Shown: piece by piece, positions 16,184-23,994 of the stretch
Position numbering within the stretch: position 1 is the stretch's first letter
Layout of the letters: every line of letters begins with the position of its first letter
NCBI GenBank assembly: GCA_900759475.1
Contig: CAAEVK010000023.1
Location: 1-25,495 of the forward strand
Direction: 5' to 3'
DNA length: 25,495 nucleotides
DNA from: Clostridia bacterium
Lineage (GTDB): Bacteria > Bacillota > Clostridia > TANB77 > CAG-508
Made by a program: the position numbers and the translations under genes
Notes under the pieces: model-generated
Databases searched by the model: none
What the model was told of the DNA's origin: nothing
What the model saw: only the letters and a program-made list of their open reading frames with translations

Positions 16184-18329
16184 TTCATACTTAAACTTAC
16201 TTTCTGCTTTTCTGTATCAATTCCAATTACTTTCACTTTTACAATATCTCCAACAGACACAATATCTGAAGGATGACGAATAAATTTATCTGCCATTTCA
16301 GAAATATGCACTAGTCCATCATGTTTTACTCCTATATCTATAAAAGCACCGAAATCAATTACATTTCTTACTGTTCCTGTTAATATCATATCTTGTTTTA
16401 AATCTTCAAATTTTAGCACATCAGAACGTAAAATTTGTTTTGGCATATCTTCTCTTGGATCTCTTCCGTGGTTTGCTAAGTTCTGCAATAATATCTTTTA
16501 GTGTTAATTCCCCTACTTTCAATTCCTTTGCAATTTTATTTGTTTCCATTCCTTGCAATTTTTCTTTTATTTGAAGTAGCTTTTCTTTATTTAATAAATC
16601 TTCTTTTTCATATCCTATTGCTTTTAATAATTTTTCTGCTACTTCGTAGCTTTCTGGGTGAACTGCTGTTGTCTCTAAAGGATTTGTACCGCCAAAAATT
16701 CTAATAAAACCTGCACATTGTTCAAATGCATTTTTACCTAGCTTTGGTACTTTTAATAATTCCTTTCTTGACTTTAGCTCTCCTGTTTCATCTCTATATT
16801 TTACAATGTTTTTTGCAATTGTACCGTTAATTCCTGCTACATAAGAAAGTAAAGAAGGTGTTGCTGTGTTTACATCTACGCCAACAGAGTTTACAGCATC
16901 TTCTACTACACCAGTTAAACTTTCAGATAATCGTTTTTGATTTACATCATGTTGATATTGTCCTACCCCAATTGATTTTGGATCTATTTTTACTAACTCT
17001 GCTAATGGGTCTTGTAAACGTCTTGCAATAGAAATAGCTCCTCTTATTGAAACATTAATGTTTGGATATTCTTCTGTTGCTAGTTTAGAAGCAGAATATA
17101 CAGATGCTCCTGCTTCACTAACAATTGCATAATATACTTTTTCTTTCACTTCTTTCAGCATATCAGAAACAAACATTTCAGATTCTCTGGAAGCAGTTCC
17201 ATTTCCTATTGCAATCATAGAAATATGATGCTTAGTAATTAACTCTTTTAGCTCCTTTTTAGCCCCTTCTACGTCCTTTTGTGGCTCTGTTGGATACACT
17301 GTTGTGTAATCTAATAATTTACCTGTTTCATCTATTACAGCAATCTTACATCCAGTTCTGTAAGCAGGATCAAAGCCCATCACACACATTCCTTTAATTG
17401 GTGCTTGCAACAGCAATTGTTTTGCATTTTGCCCAAATACTTTAATTGCTTTTTCCTCCGCCCTTTGTGTTAAATCAGTTCTAATTTCTCTTTCAATAGA
17501 AGGCTCTATTAATCTTTTATAACTATCTAATATAGTATTTTGTAGCATTTCGTTAAACTGGCTTTTTGGATATTTTACTACTTGTGTATATAAAAAGTTA
17601 AGTACTTTTTCTTCTGGCTTTTCTAATTTTACTTTTAGAAACTCCTCTTTTTCTCCTCGATTAATTGCCAAAATTCTGTGGCTTGGGATATGTAAAATTG
17701 GTTCACTATAATCATAATACATCTCATAAGAAGACTTTTCTTCTTTTAATGCTTTTGTTATAATAACCGCTTCTCTAAAACACATTGATTTTATTTTTTT
17801 ACGAAATTCTGCTACTTCTGAAATATTTTCTGCAATAATGTCTAATGCGCCAGAAATAGCCTCTTCAACAGAAGAAACACCTTTTTCTTCATCTATATAT
17901 GCCTTCGCAATTTCATAAATATTTTCTTTTTCTTCTTGTGCAAAAATAATGTTAGATAATGGCTCTAATCCCTTTGCTTTTGCTACTGTTGCTCTTGTTT
18001 TCTTTTTTTGTTTATATGGTCGGTAAATATCTTCTAAATCAGCTAATGTATTAGCATTAGCAATTGCTTTTGTCAATTCCTCTGTTAATTTTCCCTGTTC
18101 ATTAATTAGTCTTGTTACTTCTTCACGTCTTGTTTGTAAATTTCTTAAATAAGCAAGTCTTTCATTTAAATCCCTTAAAATTTCGTCTGATAAACCACCT
18201 GTTACTTCTTTACGATAACGTGCAATAAAAGGAATTGTATTTCCGTCCATCAATTAACTTTATTGTATTTTCCACTTGAATTGGTTTTATTTGAAATTCA
18301 TTTGCTAAAATTGCATTTATTTCTCGCAT
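16171..18329 (-). CDS. tex: Tex family RNA-binding protein, expressed through two +1 shifts at CGG
   Basis: The corrected protein is 718 aa, the usual Tex length. It has the N-terminal Tex helical domain (MREINAILANEFQIKP), the YqgF-like RNase H fold (CVMGFDPAYRTGCKIAVID), a helix-hairpin-helix region (NTATPSLLSYVAGINGTIAK) and a C-terminal S1 domain (GTVRNVIDFGAFIDIGVKHD). ATG 18329 has GGAGG upstream. Two breaks occur. Near the start, IDG is followed by CGG at 18245. Near the end, AELSKP is followed by CGG at 16468. Skipping each C gives LIDGGNTIPFIARYRKE and SKPGRDPREDMPKQ, both as in other Tex proteins. Without the first shift almost nothing is made; without the second the S1 domain is lost. 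Tex binds nucleic acid and has been linked to transcription and ribosome processes. The gene converges on DUF975. Confidence 0.9.
16466..16468 (-). other. CGG +1 frameshift site 6 (tex, before S1 domain)
   Basis: The minus-strand frame-0 reading is AAA CCA CGG AAG AGA. Skipping the C (16468) gives CCA GGA AGA GAT CCA, encoding PGRDPRED, a conserved Tex motif. Confidence 0.85.
18243..18245 (-). other. CGG +1 frameshift site 7 (tex, near start)
   Basis: The minus-strand frame-0 reading is GAT GGA CGG AAA TAC. Skipping the C (18245) gives GGA GGA AAT ACA ATT, encoding IDGGNTIP. This is codon 29 of the gene counted from ATG 18329. Confidence 0.8.
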
Positions 18330-18463
18330 ATTTTGCCTCCTTCAAATTTTATATAGCTTTCGTCTTACCTATTGATTTTTATAAAATAATAATAGGGAAA
18401 CAGAATTTAAGAATACCTTTACATGCTTTCTTTTCTGCTCCCAGTTTAAATACTTAAAAATAC

Positions 18464-20047
18464 TTAATTTACTAATTCTAAATACTCATCATAAGTTCCC
18501 TGCTTTACAACAACACCTTCTGGTTTTAAATCAATAATTTTATTAGCCACTGTTTGTGTTAATTGGTGATCATGAGAAGTAAATAAAATAATTCCCTTAA
18601 ACCTACTCATTCCTTCATTTAATGCTGTAATACTCTCCATATCTAAATGATTTGTTGGTTCATCAAAAATTAATAAGTTTGCTCCAGACAGCATTATTTT
18701 TGAAAGAACGCATCTTACTTTTTCCCCACCAGATAAAACATTTACCTTTTTTAATGCTTCTTCTCCTGAAAATAACATTCTACCTAAAAATCCTCTAACA
18801 TATGTTTCATCTTGCTCTTTAGAATATTGTCTTAACCAATCCACTAAATTTACATCTGTCTGAAATAAGTAATTATTATCTTTTGGAAAATAAGAAGTTG
18901 TAATCGTTGTCCCCCAAATTAATTCCCCTTCATCTGGCTCCATCTCTCCTGCAATAATTTGAAACAATACTGTTTTAGCTAACTCATTTTCTGCTAAAAA
19001 CGCAATCTTATCTTCTCTTGTTACTGTAAAAGAAACGTGATCTAATATTTTTTGTCCGTCAATTATTTTAGAAATGTTTTTTACTTCTAATACTTCTTTT
19101 CCTTGTTCTCTATCTGACTTAAAATCAATATATGGATACTTTCTGTTCGATGGTCTAATTTCCTCTAGTTCAATTTTTTCTAATGACTTCTTTCTTGAAG
19201 TAGCTTGTTTTGATTTAGAAGCATTTGCACTAAATCTGGCAATAAAATCTTGTAATTCTTTGATTTTTTCTTCCTTTTTCTTGTTTGACTCTTTCATTTG
19301 CTTTAAAGCCAGTTGACTTGACTCGTGCCAAAAATCATAATTTCCTGGATATAATTTTATTTTCCCAAAATCCACATCTGCAATATAAGTACAAACTTTA
19401 TTTAAAAAATATCTATCATGAGATACTACAATAACAGTATTTTCAAAATCAATTAAAAACTCTTGTAACCAGTTAACTGCTCTTAAATCCAAATCATTTG
19501 TTGGCTCATCTAGCAAAAGTACATCTGGATTTCCAAATAAGCTTTGTGCTAACAAGACTTTTACTTTATCTCTCGCTTCCATTTCTCTCATATATTTATA
19601 ATGATATTGGCTATCAATTCCTAAATTATTTAATAAAATAGCAGCATCTGACTCTGCATTCCAGCCATCTAATTCTGAAAATCTTTCTTCTAATTTAGCA
19701 GCTCTCATTCCATCTGCTTCCGAAAAATCTGGTTTTGCATATATTTCATCTTTTTCTTTCATAATACGGTATAGCTCATTATTTCCCATCATTACTGTAT
19801 CAATAACTGTATGCTCTTCAAAAGCAAAGTGGTCTTGTTTTAATACAGATAATCTTTCCCCTTTATCCATATAGACCTCACCTTTAGAAGGCTCAATCTC
19901 TCCAGACAATACTTTTAAAAAAGTTGACTTTCCTGCACCATTTGCACCAATTAGTCCATAGCAATTTCCCTTCGTGAATTTTATGTTAACATCTTCAAAC
20001 AATACTCTTTTACCAAATCTTACTGTAACATTATTAGTCCCTATCAT
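18464..20047 (-). CDS. ABC-F family ATP-binding protein (YkpA/YbiT-like)
   Basis: This 527-aa soluble protein has two ABC ATPase domains and no membrane segment. The first has Walker A GANGAGKS (about residues 34-41) and Walker B VLLLDEPTNDLD. A charged linker with KQMKESNKKKEEKIKEL follows. The second domain has the signature LSGGEKVRC and LLIFDEPTNHLD, with a degenerate Walker A region (ENELAKTVLF). ABC-F proteins act on the ribosome, often near the E site. The length and the divergent second Walker A fit the YbiT/YkpA subgroup rather than antibiotic-resistance members. ATG 20047 has AAGGAGG upstream and a consensus-like promoter. Confidence 0.85.
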   Translation of the reverse strand: MIGTNNVTVRFGKRVLFEDVNIKFTKGNCYGLIGANGAGKSTFLKVLSGEIEPSKGEVYMDKGERLSVLKQDHFAFEEHTVIDTVMMGNNELYRIMKEKDEIYAKPDFSEADGMRAAKLEERFSELDGWNAESDAAILLNNLGIDSQYHYKYMREMEARDKVKVLLAQSLFGNPDVLLLDEPTNDLDLRAVNWLQEFLIDFENTVIVVSHDRYFLNKVCTYIADVDFGKIKLYPGNYDFWHESSQLALKQMKESNKKKEEKIKELQDFIARFSANASKSKQATSRKKSLEKIELEEIRPSNRKYPYIDFKSDREQGKEVLEVKNISKIIDGQKILDHVSFTVTREDKIAFLAENELAKTVLFQIIAGEMEPDEGELIWGTTITTSYFPKDNNYLFQTDVNLVDWLRQYSKEQDETYVRGFLGRMLFSGEEALKKVNVLSGGEKVRCVLSKIMLSGANLLIFDEPTNHLDMESITALNEGMSRFKGIILFTSHDHQLTQTVANKIIDLKPEGVVVKQGTYDEYLELVN

Positions 20048-20077
20048 TTTTTCTCCTCCTTATTTTTTAGCTCTCCT

Positions 20078-20106
20078 ATTATACATTAAGTCCTTTACTT
20101 TTTCAA
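20078..20106 (-). promoter_or_regulatory. Promoter of the ABC-F gene
   Basis: On the minus strand, TTGAAA (20101-20106), a 17-nt spacer and TATAAT (20078-20083) lie about 30 nt upstream of the ATG. The rest of the gap to 20235 shows no gene. Confidence 0.7.
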
Positions 20107-20234
20107 GGTGTTTCATAATCCATTTTTGTTCTCCTTAATTATTATTTTATATTGAAAATTTTAGAAATGCTTTTTTAAGGATTTCACTATAAAAAGGATA
20201 GATTGTAGGCATTGACACTTATAATTTATTTAGC

Positions 20235-20275
20235 CAAAAAAAGAGTACTATTAGTATTTACTAATAATACCCTTT
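20235..20275 (-). terminator. Terminator of the DUF378 gene
   Basis: On the minus strand, GGTATTATTAGT, AAAT, then ACTAATAGTACTC are followed by a run of seven T. It lies about 20 nt past the DUF378 stop. Confidence 0.75.
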
Positions 20276-20295
20276 CTTTGCATGGAGTTATTTTT

Positions 20296-20487
20296 CTAAT
20301 CCTTATCAAATAATAATTTAATTGCCCATAGCCCTGATAATCCAACTAATCCATATACAACTCTTGAAAGTATAGACATTGCTCCAAATAATGTTGCAAC
20401 TAAATCAAATTGGAAAAGTCCAATAAGTCCCCAGTTGATTGCTCCAATAATTACCAGCACAAGGGCAATCTTGTCAATTATCTTCAT
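20296..20487 (-). CDS. DUF378 small membrane protein
   Basis: This 63-aa protein has two transmembrane helices. It shows the family-typical sequence LVIIGAINWGLIGLFQFDLV, then RVVYGLVGLSGLWAI. ATG 20487 is preceded by GGAGG. A 7-bp inverted repeat, GAACAAT with ATTGTTC (20504-20522), sits just upstream of the ribosome binding site and might be an operator. The gene has its own terminator and appears monocistronic. The function is unknown. Confidence 0.85.
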   Translation of the reverse strand: MKIIDKIALVLVIIGAINWGLIGLFQFDLVATLFGAMSILSRVVYGLVGLSGLWAIKLLFDKD

Positions 20488-20590
20488 GGTTTTGCCTCCA
20501 TCCGAACAATATTAAATTGTTCACTTTTTTAGGTAATCAATTGATTCAATTTTTCCCTCTATTAGTATATTGTTTTTTTTAAATATTATT

Positions 20591-21535
20591 CTAAAACATA
20601 TCTCTTCTTTTTAACCATATTGCAGAAATTCCAGCTATAATAATAGATATTCCTATTAAAATCCAAAAACCATATGGATTATTCATAAAAGGCATATTGA
20701 CAAAATTCATTCCCCAAAAACTCGCTAACATTGTTGGTAAAGACAAAACAATAGTAATTGCTGCTAAAAATTTCATAACTACGTTTAAATTATTTGATAT
20801 AATTGATGCATACGCATCCATTGTACCACTTAAAATATCACTATATATTTTACTCATTTCAATTGCCTGTTTGTTTTCTACAATAGCATCATCTAGTATA
20901 TCTTCATCTTCGTCATATAGCTTTATAATTCTACCATTTAAGCATTTTTCCATAACAATTTCATTAGATCTCAAAGATGTTGCAATATAAACTAAACTGT
21001 TTTCTAAATCCAGTAGTTGAATTAACTCTCTGTTCCTCATTGATTTTTGTAATAAAAATACTGTTGCCTCTGATTGTTTATTTATTTGTTTTAATACAGA
21101 TAAGAACTGTGATGAATTATTGTATAAAATTTGTAAAATAAATCTTGTTTTTTTATAAGTATAAAAATTTTTAATTTTTCCTTTTTCAAAGTCTTTAATA
21201 ATAGATGTCTCTTGTAAAGAAACTGTTATAAAAAAATCATCTCTTACAACAATCATTCCTAATGGCATTGTTGTATATAATTTTTTTTCTTCCTTCTCTT
21301 CAATAATTGGAACATCAATAATAAATAAAGTAACATCATCTTCTTTATCAATTCTTGCCTTTTCTTCATAGTCTAATGGATATTTAATAAATTCTGAATC
21401 AATTTTTAGTTTTTCACAAATTTCTTCAATTTCTCCTTCATTTGGATTTACCATATTAATCCATGTTCCTCTTTCAAAATCATTTACTTTAGAAAATTTA
21501 TTTGTTTTCATATCTGTTCTATACATTTTTACCAT
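20591..21535 (-). CDS. corA: CorA-type divalent cation transporter
   Basis: This 314-aa protein has a large cytoplasmic N-terminal domain and two C-terminal transmembrane helices (about 250-275 and 286-308). The signature GMN in SFWGMNFVNMP ends the first helix, and the C-terminus is basic (LKRRDMF). The size and motif are typical of CorA-like magnesium channels, which work as pentamers. ATG 21535 has AAAGGGG upstream. Other members of this superfamily move Ni, Co or Zn, so the ion is assumed rather than shown. Confidence 0.88.
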   Translation of the reverse strand: MVKMYRTDMKTNKFSKVNDFERGTWINMVNPNEGEIEEICEKLKIDSEFIKYPLDYEEKARIDKEDDVTLFIIDVPIIEEKEEKKLYTTMPLGMIVVRDDFFITVSLQETSIIKDFEKGKIKNFYTYKKTRFILQILYNNSSQFLSVLKQINKQSEATVFLLQKSMRNRELIQLLDLENSLVYIATSLRSNEIVMEKCLNGRIIKLYDEDEDILDDAIVENKQAIEMSKIYSDILSGTMDAYASIISNNLNVVMKFLAAITIVLSLPTMLASFWGMNFVNMPFMNNPYGFWILIGISIIIAGISAIWLKRRDMF

Positions 21536-21613
21536 TGTTTTTTCCCCTTTCTGTATTAATAAACTTTATTTTTTATTATATCCTTTACTAAATTTACATA
21601 TTTTTTAAATATT

Positions 21614-22393
21614 TTACCCTTTTTTAGTTATTTTCAATATAATTTTATCCTTTTTAGTGTTTCCTTTTTGTTCTACAATATAAAACCTGCCTTTTCCTCT
21701 TATACTAATATAATCTCCTACTTTTAAATTTTTAGAATTGTTTTGACAAACCTCAAAATTAATCAATACTCTTCCTTGTGAAATAATTTCTGTAGATTTT
21801 GTTCTACTTAAATGAGTACACTGTGCAATAACAGAATCTAAACGAAAACTCGGGACAATAATTTGGAATTCCTCTACTTTTTCTTCTGGTAAAATCAAAC
21901 TCTTCAATTCTATTGGCATTATATTTGCTTTTTGAAATCTTGTCAGTTCTTTTAAATTTGATAATAAAAAATTCTCAATATCCGGTGAAACAAGAATAGC
22001 TGCTCCATTAGAATAAACTAAAATGTCTCCAATTTTTTCTCTTTTTATTCCTAATTTCATTATTCCTCCCAAATATTCTCTATGAGTATATTTTTCATTT
22101 TTTGGTAACTCTATTTTTATAACTTTTATATAATTTTCCATTACTTGTTTTATTGTATTTTCTATTACTTTTTCTGGATATAAAAATAAGATTTCTCTTT
22201 CCGCCCCTTCATATCCTCCGAAAAATAAGTAGTTTTGAAATTTTTCTTGTATTAAAATTTTATGAGCACATTGTTTTTCATGTAAATTTAAAAAACCTGT
22301 ATTTACTATTACATTTCTTGTTTTGCATAATTTTATTTTATCTTCTAATTTTGCAATTAATAATGCATCTGCCATTTGGTTTATCTCTTGCAT
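21614..22393 (-). CDS. ylmH: YlmH-family S4-domain RNA-binding protein
   Basis: This 259-aa protein has an N-terminal YlmH region (FLNLHEKQCAHKIL, FFGGYEGAEREILFLYP), a central part with REYLGGIMKLGIKREKIGDI and a C-terminal S4 domain (residues about 185-250; LDSVIAQCTHLSRTKSTEII, GRVLINFE). The conserved order and size match YlmH/RqcP2, which binds stalled 50S subunits in ribosome quality control in Bacillus. GGGGG precedes ATG 22393. It is usually found near cell-division genes, but not here. If CGG codons cause stalls in this organism, a ribosome-rescue factor is of interest, but nothing in the sequence links the two. Confidence 0.85.
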   Translation of the reverse strand: MQEINQMADALLIAKLEDKIKLCKTRNVIVNTGFLNLHEKQCAHKILIQEKFQNYLFFGGYEGAEREILFLYPEKVIENTIKQVMENYIKVIKIELPKNEKYTHREYLGGIMKLGIKREKIGDILVYSNGAAILVSPDIENFLLSNLKELTRFQKANIMPIELKSLILPEEKVEEFQIIVPSFRLDSVIAQCTHLSRTKSTEIISQGRVLINFEVCQNNSKNLKVGDYISIRGKGRFYIVEQKGNTKKDKIILKITKKG

Positions 22394-22420
22394 TTCTTTT
22401 TATCCCCCTTTTTTACTTTT

Positions 22421-22506
22421 CTATACAACAAGGTTAATTTTCGTTGACTGTGCCATTCACAAAGCAAACATGCATATTGGGCAAAACTACTTTTCTTATT
22501 GTATAG
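22421..22506. repeat. Dispersed ~86-bp element, copy A, with 8-bp terminal inverted repeats
   Basis: The element begins CTATACAA and ends TTGTATAG (perfect 8-bp inverted ends). Its interior shares long blocks with copy B at 25138-25220 in opposite orientation, for example AACAAGGTTAA, CTGTGC and AAGCAAAC. It may be a MITE-like element or a small structured RNA. No open reading frame is evident in it. Confidence 0.6.
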
Positions 22507-22572
22507 TAAAAATCAAATTTTTTTATTGATAACTTGCTTAAGGAAATGCCTTTCTTATTATACCACGAAAAT

Positions 22573-22609
22573 AAAAAAATGTATTTAATTCCTATTAAAT
22601 ACATTTTTT
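22573..22609 (-). terminator. Terminator of the XRE gene
   Basis: Arms AAAAAATGTATTTAAT and ATTAAATACATTTTTT flank a 4-nt loop (TCCT). The stem reaches the stop codon of the XRE gene ending at 22608. Its symmetry allows activity in both directions. Confidence 0.7.
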
Positions 22610-22946
22610 ATTTTAATTTTTTTAAAATTTCTATTATTTCTAATAATGCATCCATTTTTTCAGACGACATTTGGCTAATCTTCTCTGATATTTCTATCTG
22701 CTTTTGTAACTCATTATCTGTAATTGCTTCCTTATACAAAATATTAGGAGTTATATTCAATATGTTCATACACTTAATTAATTTATTATTTGCTAATCCA
22801 CTTTTTCCATTTTCTATTCTTGACATGTAATTAATAGAAAGCCCTAATTTTTCTTCTAGTTCTTCTTGCTTCATTCCTTGTTGTAATCTATACTTCCTAA
22901 TTACTTTTCCAAAAGCTTTTCTTATTTCTTCGTTACTTAATTCCAT
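22608..22946 (-). CDS. XRE-family transcriptional regulator
   Basis: This 112-aa protein has an N-terminal Cro/CI HTH (residues about 14-70; IRKYRLQQGMKQEELEEKLG, INYMSRIENGKSGL) and a C-terminal helical tail of about 40 residues ending LLEIIEILKKLK, probably for dimerisation. A ribosome binding site (AAGAGG...AAGGG) precedes ATG 22946. It is divergent from the unknown gene at 23212. The 265-nt gap contains a repeated TCCATATTATTTT (23017-23029 and 23106-23118) that might be its operator. Confidence 0.85.
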   Translation of the reverse strand: MELSNEEIRKAFGKVIRKYRLQQGMKQEELEEKLGLSINYMSRIENGKSGLANNKLIKCMNILNITPNILYKEAITDNELQKQIEISEKISQMSSEKMDALLEIIEILKKLK

Positions 22947-23211
22947 CCCTTAACCTCTTTTTCCTGTATTAATTTTAGTATATCAATATCATTTCAAATA
23001 TTTAATAGACTATTACTCCATATTATTTTCGCTTTTTTATAATCTTATTTTGTATTTTATTGAATTTTTAAGATTTTTGTGTTAATATGTTTCATGGACT
23101 TTTAATCCATATTATTTTTCTAACAGGAAAATTTTTATATAATGCATCTTGTTATTTTTAAAAATTTTTTTCTGTTTACAATAGAGAATATTTTTAGGAG
23201 GAAAATTAAAA
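22947..23211. other. Divergent intergenic region with a direct repeat
   Basis: This AT-rich gap lies between divergent genes. It holds a 13-bp direct repeat TCCATATTATTTT at 23017 and 23106, and a small hairpin ATGGA / TCCAT at about 23094-23110. No further gene was seen. Confidence 0.4.
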
Positions 23212-23565
23212 ATGTACCTAATACAATACGAATATAACAAGAAAAAACAATATTTTAATTGTCAGGACTTTTCCCTTTCTCTTATTTTAAAATCTTTGTT
23301 AAAAAAAGGAAAAAACATTTTAGAAATAAAAAAACTAGAAGAAATTAATATTACACAAGAATTAGAATATTTATCTAACATACAATTTCTAGATAATATT
23401 CCTTTTTCTTATTTAATAGAATATAATCATTGCGGTATATTAAAGTGCTTTGAGTGTACAGCTCCTGCTTTAAAGTTAGCTTTAAATACAATTGAAAGTA
23501 ACTTTTATAATGAGATTTTAAAAATATATAAACAAACCATCATAGACTGTTCATATAAAACATAA
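23212..23565 (+). CDS. Hypothetical protein, 117 aa
   Basis: I do not recognise this protein. AGGAGG lies about 10 nt before ATG 23212, and a clear terminator follows the stop, so it is a real single gene. The sequence begins MYLIQYEYNKKKQYFNCQDF, is rich in Ile, Leu, Lys and Asn, and has four Cys (around residues 17, 80, 83 and 113), two of them in CGILKCF. It has no signal peptide or membrane helix. It is divergent from an XRE gene, which may control it. Confidence 0.65.
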   Translation: MYLIQYEYNKKKQYFNCQDFSLSLILKSLLKKGKNILEIKKLEEINITQELEYLSNIQFLDNIPFSYLIEYNHCGILKCFECTAPALKLALNTIESNFYNEILKIYKQTIIDCSYKT

Positions 23566-23592
23566 GGACAGCCATTTGGGCTGTCCTTTCTT
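23564..23592. terminator. Bidirectional terminator
   Basis: Perfect arms AAGGACAGCC and GGCTGTCCTT flank a 5-nt loop, followed by TCTTTT. It lies between the convergent genes ending at 23565 and 23600 and can serve both. Confidence 0.85.
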
Positions 23593-23599
23593 TTGGAGC

Positions 23600-23824
23600 T
23601 TATCTGTCATAATAGGTTGTATAAATTTCCCACTCGATTTGGCTTAAAATCTTTTCATCTACTTCTGAATCTAAACCAAGCTTTTTAGAAATTTCAACCA
23701 AAATGCTAGCTGGTACAGCATCAGCGTCTTCTCCTTCTACAGAAGAAATCACTTCTTTTCGTGAATTCAAAATGCAAATTTTTTGCATTTTTTCATCATA
23801 CCGTACATGCCACAGTTTTTTCAT
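23600..23824 (-). CDS. Hypothetical 74-aa protein with an in-phase CGG codon
   Basis: I do not recognise this protein. It starts MKKLWHVRYDEKMQKICILN, contains an acidic stretch EGEDADAVPAS and ends EIYTTYYDR. ATG 23824 has GGAAGGAG upstream; the frame extends further to 23854, but that start has no such site. Promoter and terminator are both clear. Codon 8 is CGG (23801-23803). A +1 skip here would end translation after about 12 more codons, whereas frame 0 stays open. So either CGG is read as Arg here, or this gene is kept nearly silent. Codon use (CTG, CGG, GCG) looks less AT-biased than the neighbours, so it may be acquired. Confidence 0.65.
   Translation of the reverse strand: MKKLWHVRYDEKMQKICILNSRKEVISSVEGEDADAVPASILVEISKKLGLDSEVDEKILSQIEWEIYTTYYDR
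23801..23803 (-). other. In-phase CGG without an apparent frameshift
   Basis: The frame-0 reading is CAT GTA CGG TAT GAT. It is the only in-phase CGG found in the credible genes that is not at a frame break, and it is the counter-example to a strict CGG-skip rule. Confidence 0.7.
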
Positions 23825-23838
23825 GACAAAGCTCCTTC

Positions 23839-23856
23839 CTATGACTAATGTCATAG
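23839..23856 (-). promoter_or_regulatory. Inverted repeat CTATGAC-TAAT-GTCATAG before the 74-aa gene
   Basis: This perfect 7-bp inverted repeat lies between the -10 box and the ribosome binding site. As DNA it would be an operator at the transcription start. As RNA it would be a hairpin directly 5' of GGAAGGAG. Confidence 0.55.
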
Positions 23857-23859
23857 TTT

Positions 23860-23888
23860 ATTATAGCATACTTTGCATAAAATTTCAA
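23860..23888 (-). promoter_or_regulatory. Promoter of the 74-aa gene
   Basis: On the minus strand, TTGAAA (23883-23888), a 17-nt spacer and TATAAT (23860-23865). The spacing is ideal. Confidence 0.7.
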
Positions 23889-23994
23889 ATTTTCATTTTT
23901 TACTATTATTTTTAGTATATGTCACATTGTATGTTACTATATGAAAACATTTCTTTAGCCTCCATTAAAAAACATAAATTTCTTTAACTGTTAT

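Noticed and set aside
16501..16704. Short + strand frame opposite tex
   Set aside because: Low-complexity hydrophobic translation antisense to tex; not coding.
736..18245. Seven sequencing or assembly errors
   Set aside because: Not excluded, but disfavoured. Errors should not choose the sense strand, one codon phase and one codon on both genomic strands, while out-of-phase CGG trinucleotides remain intact. Raw reads would settle it.
736..18245. Simple reassignment of CGG to another amino acid
   Set aside because: Reading CGG as any amino acid in frame 0 leaves all five genes broken; a change of frame is needed.
22153..22830. Overlapping + strand frames opposite ylmH and the XRE gene
   Set aside because: They are antisense shadows with no start signals and low-complexity products.
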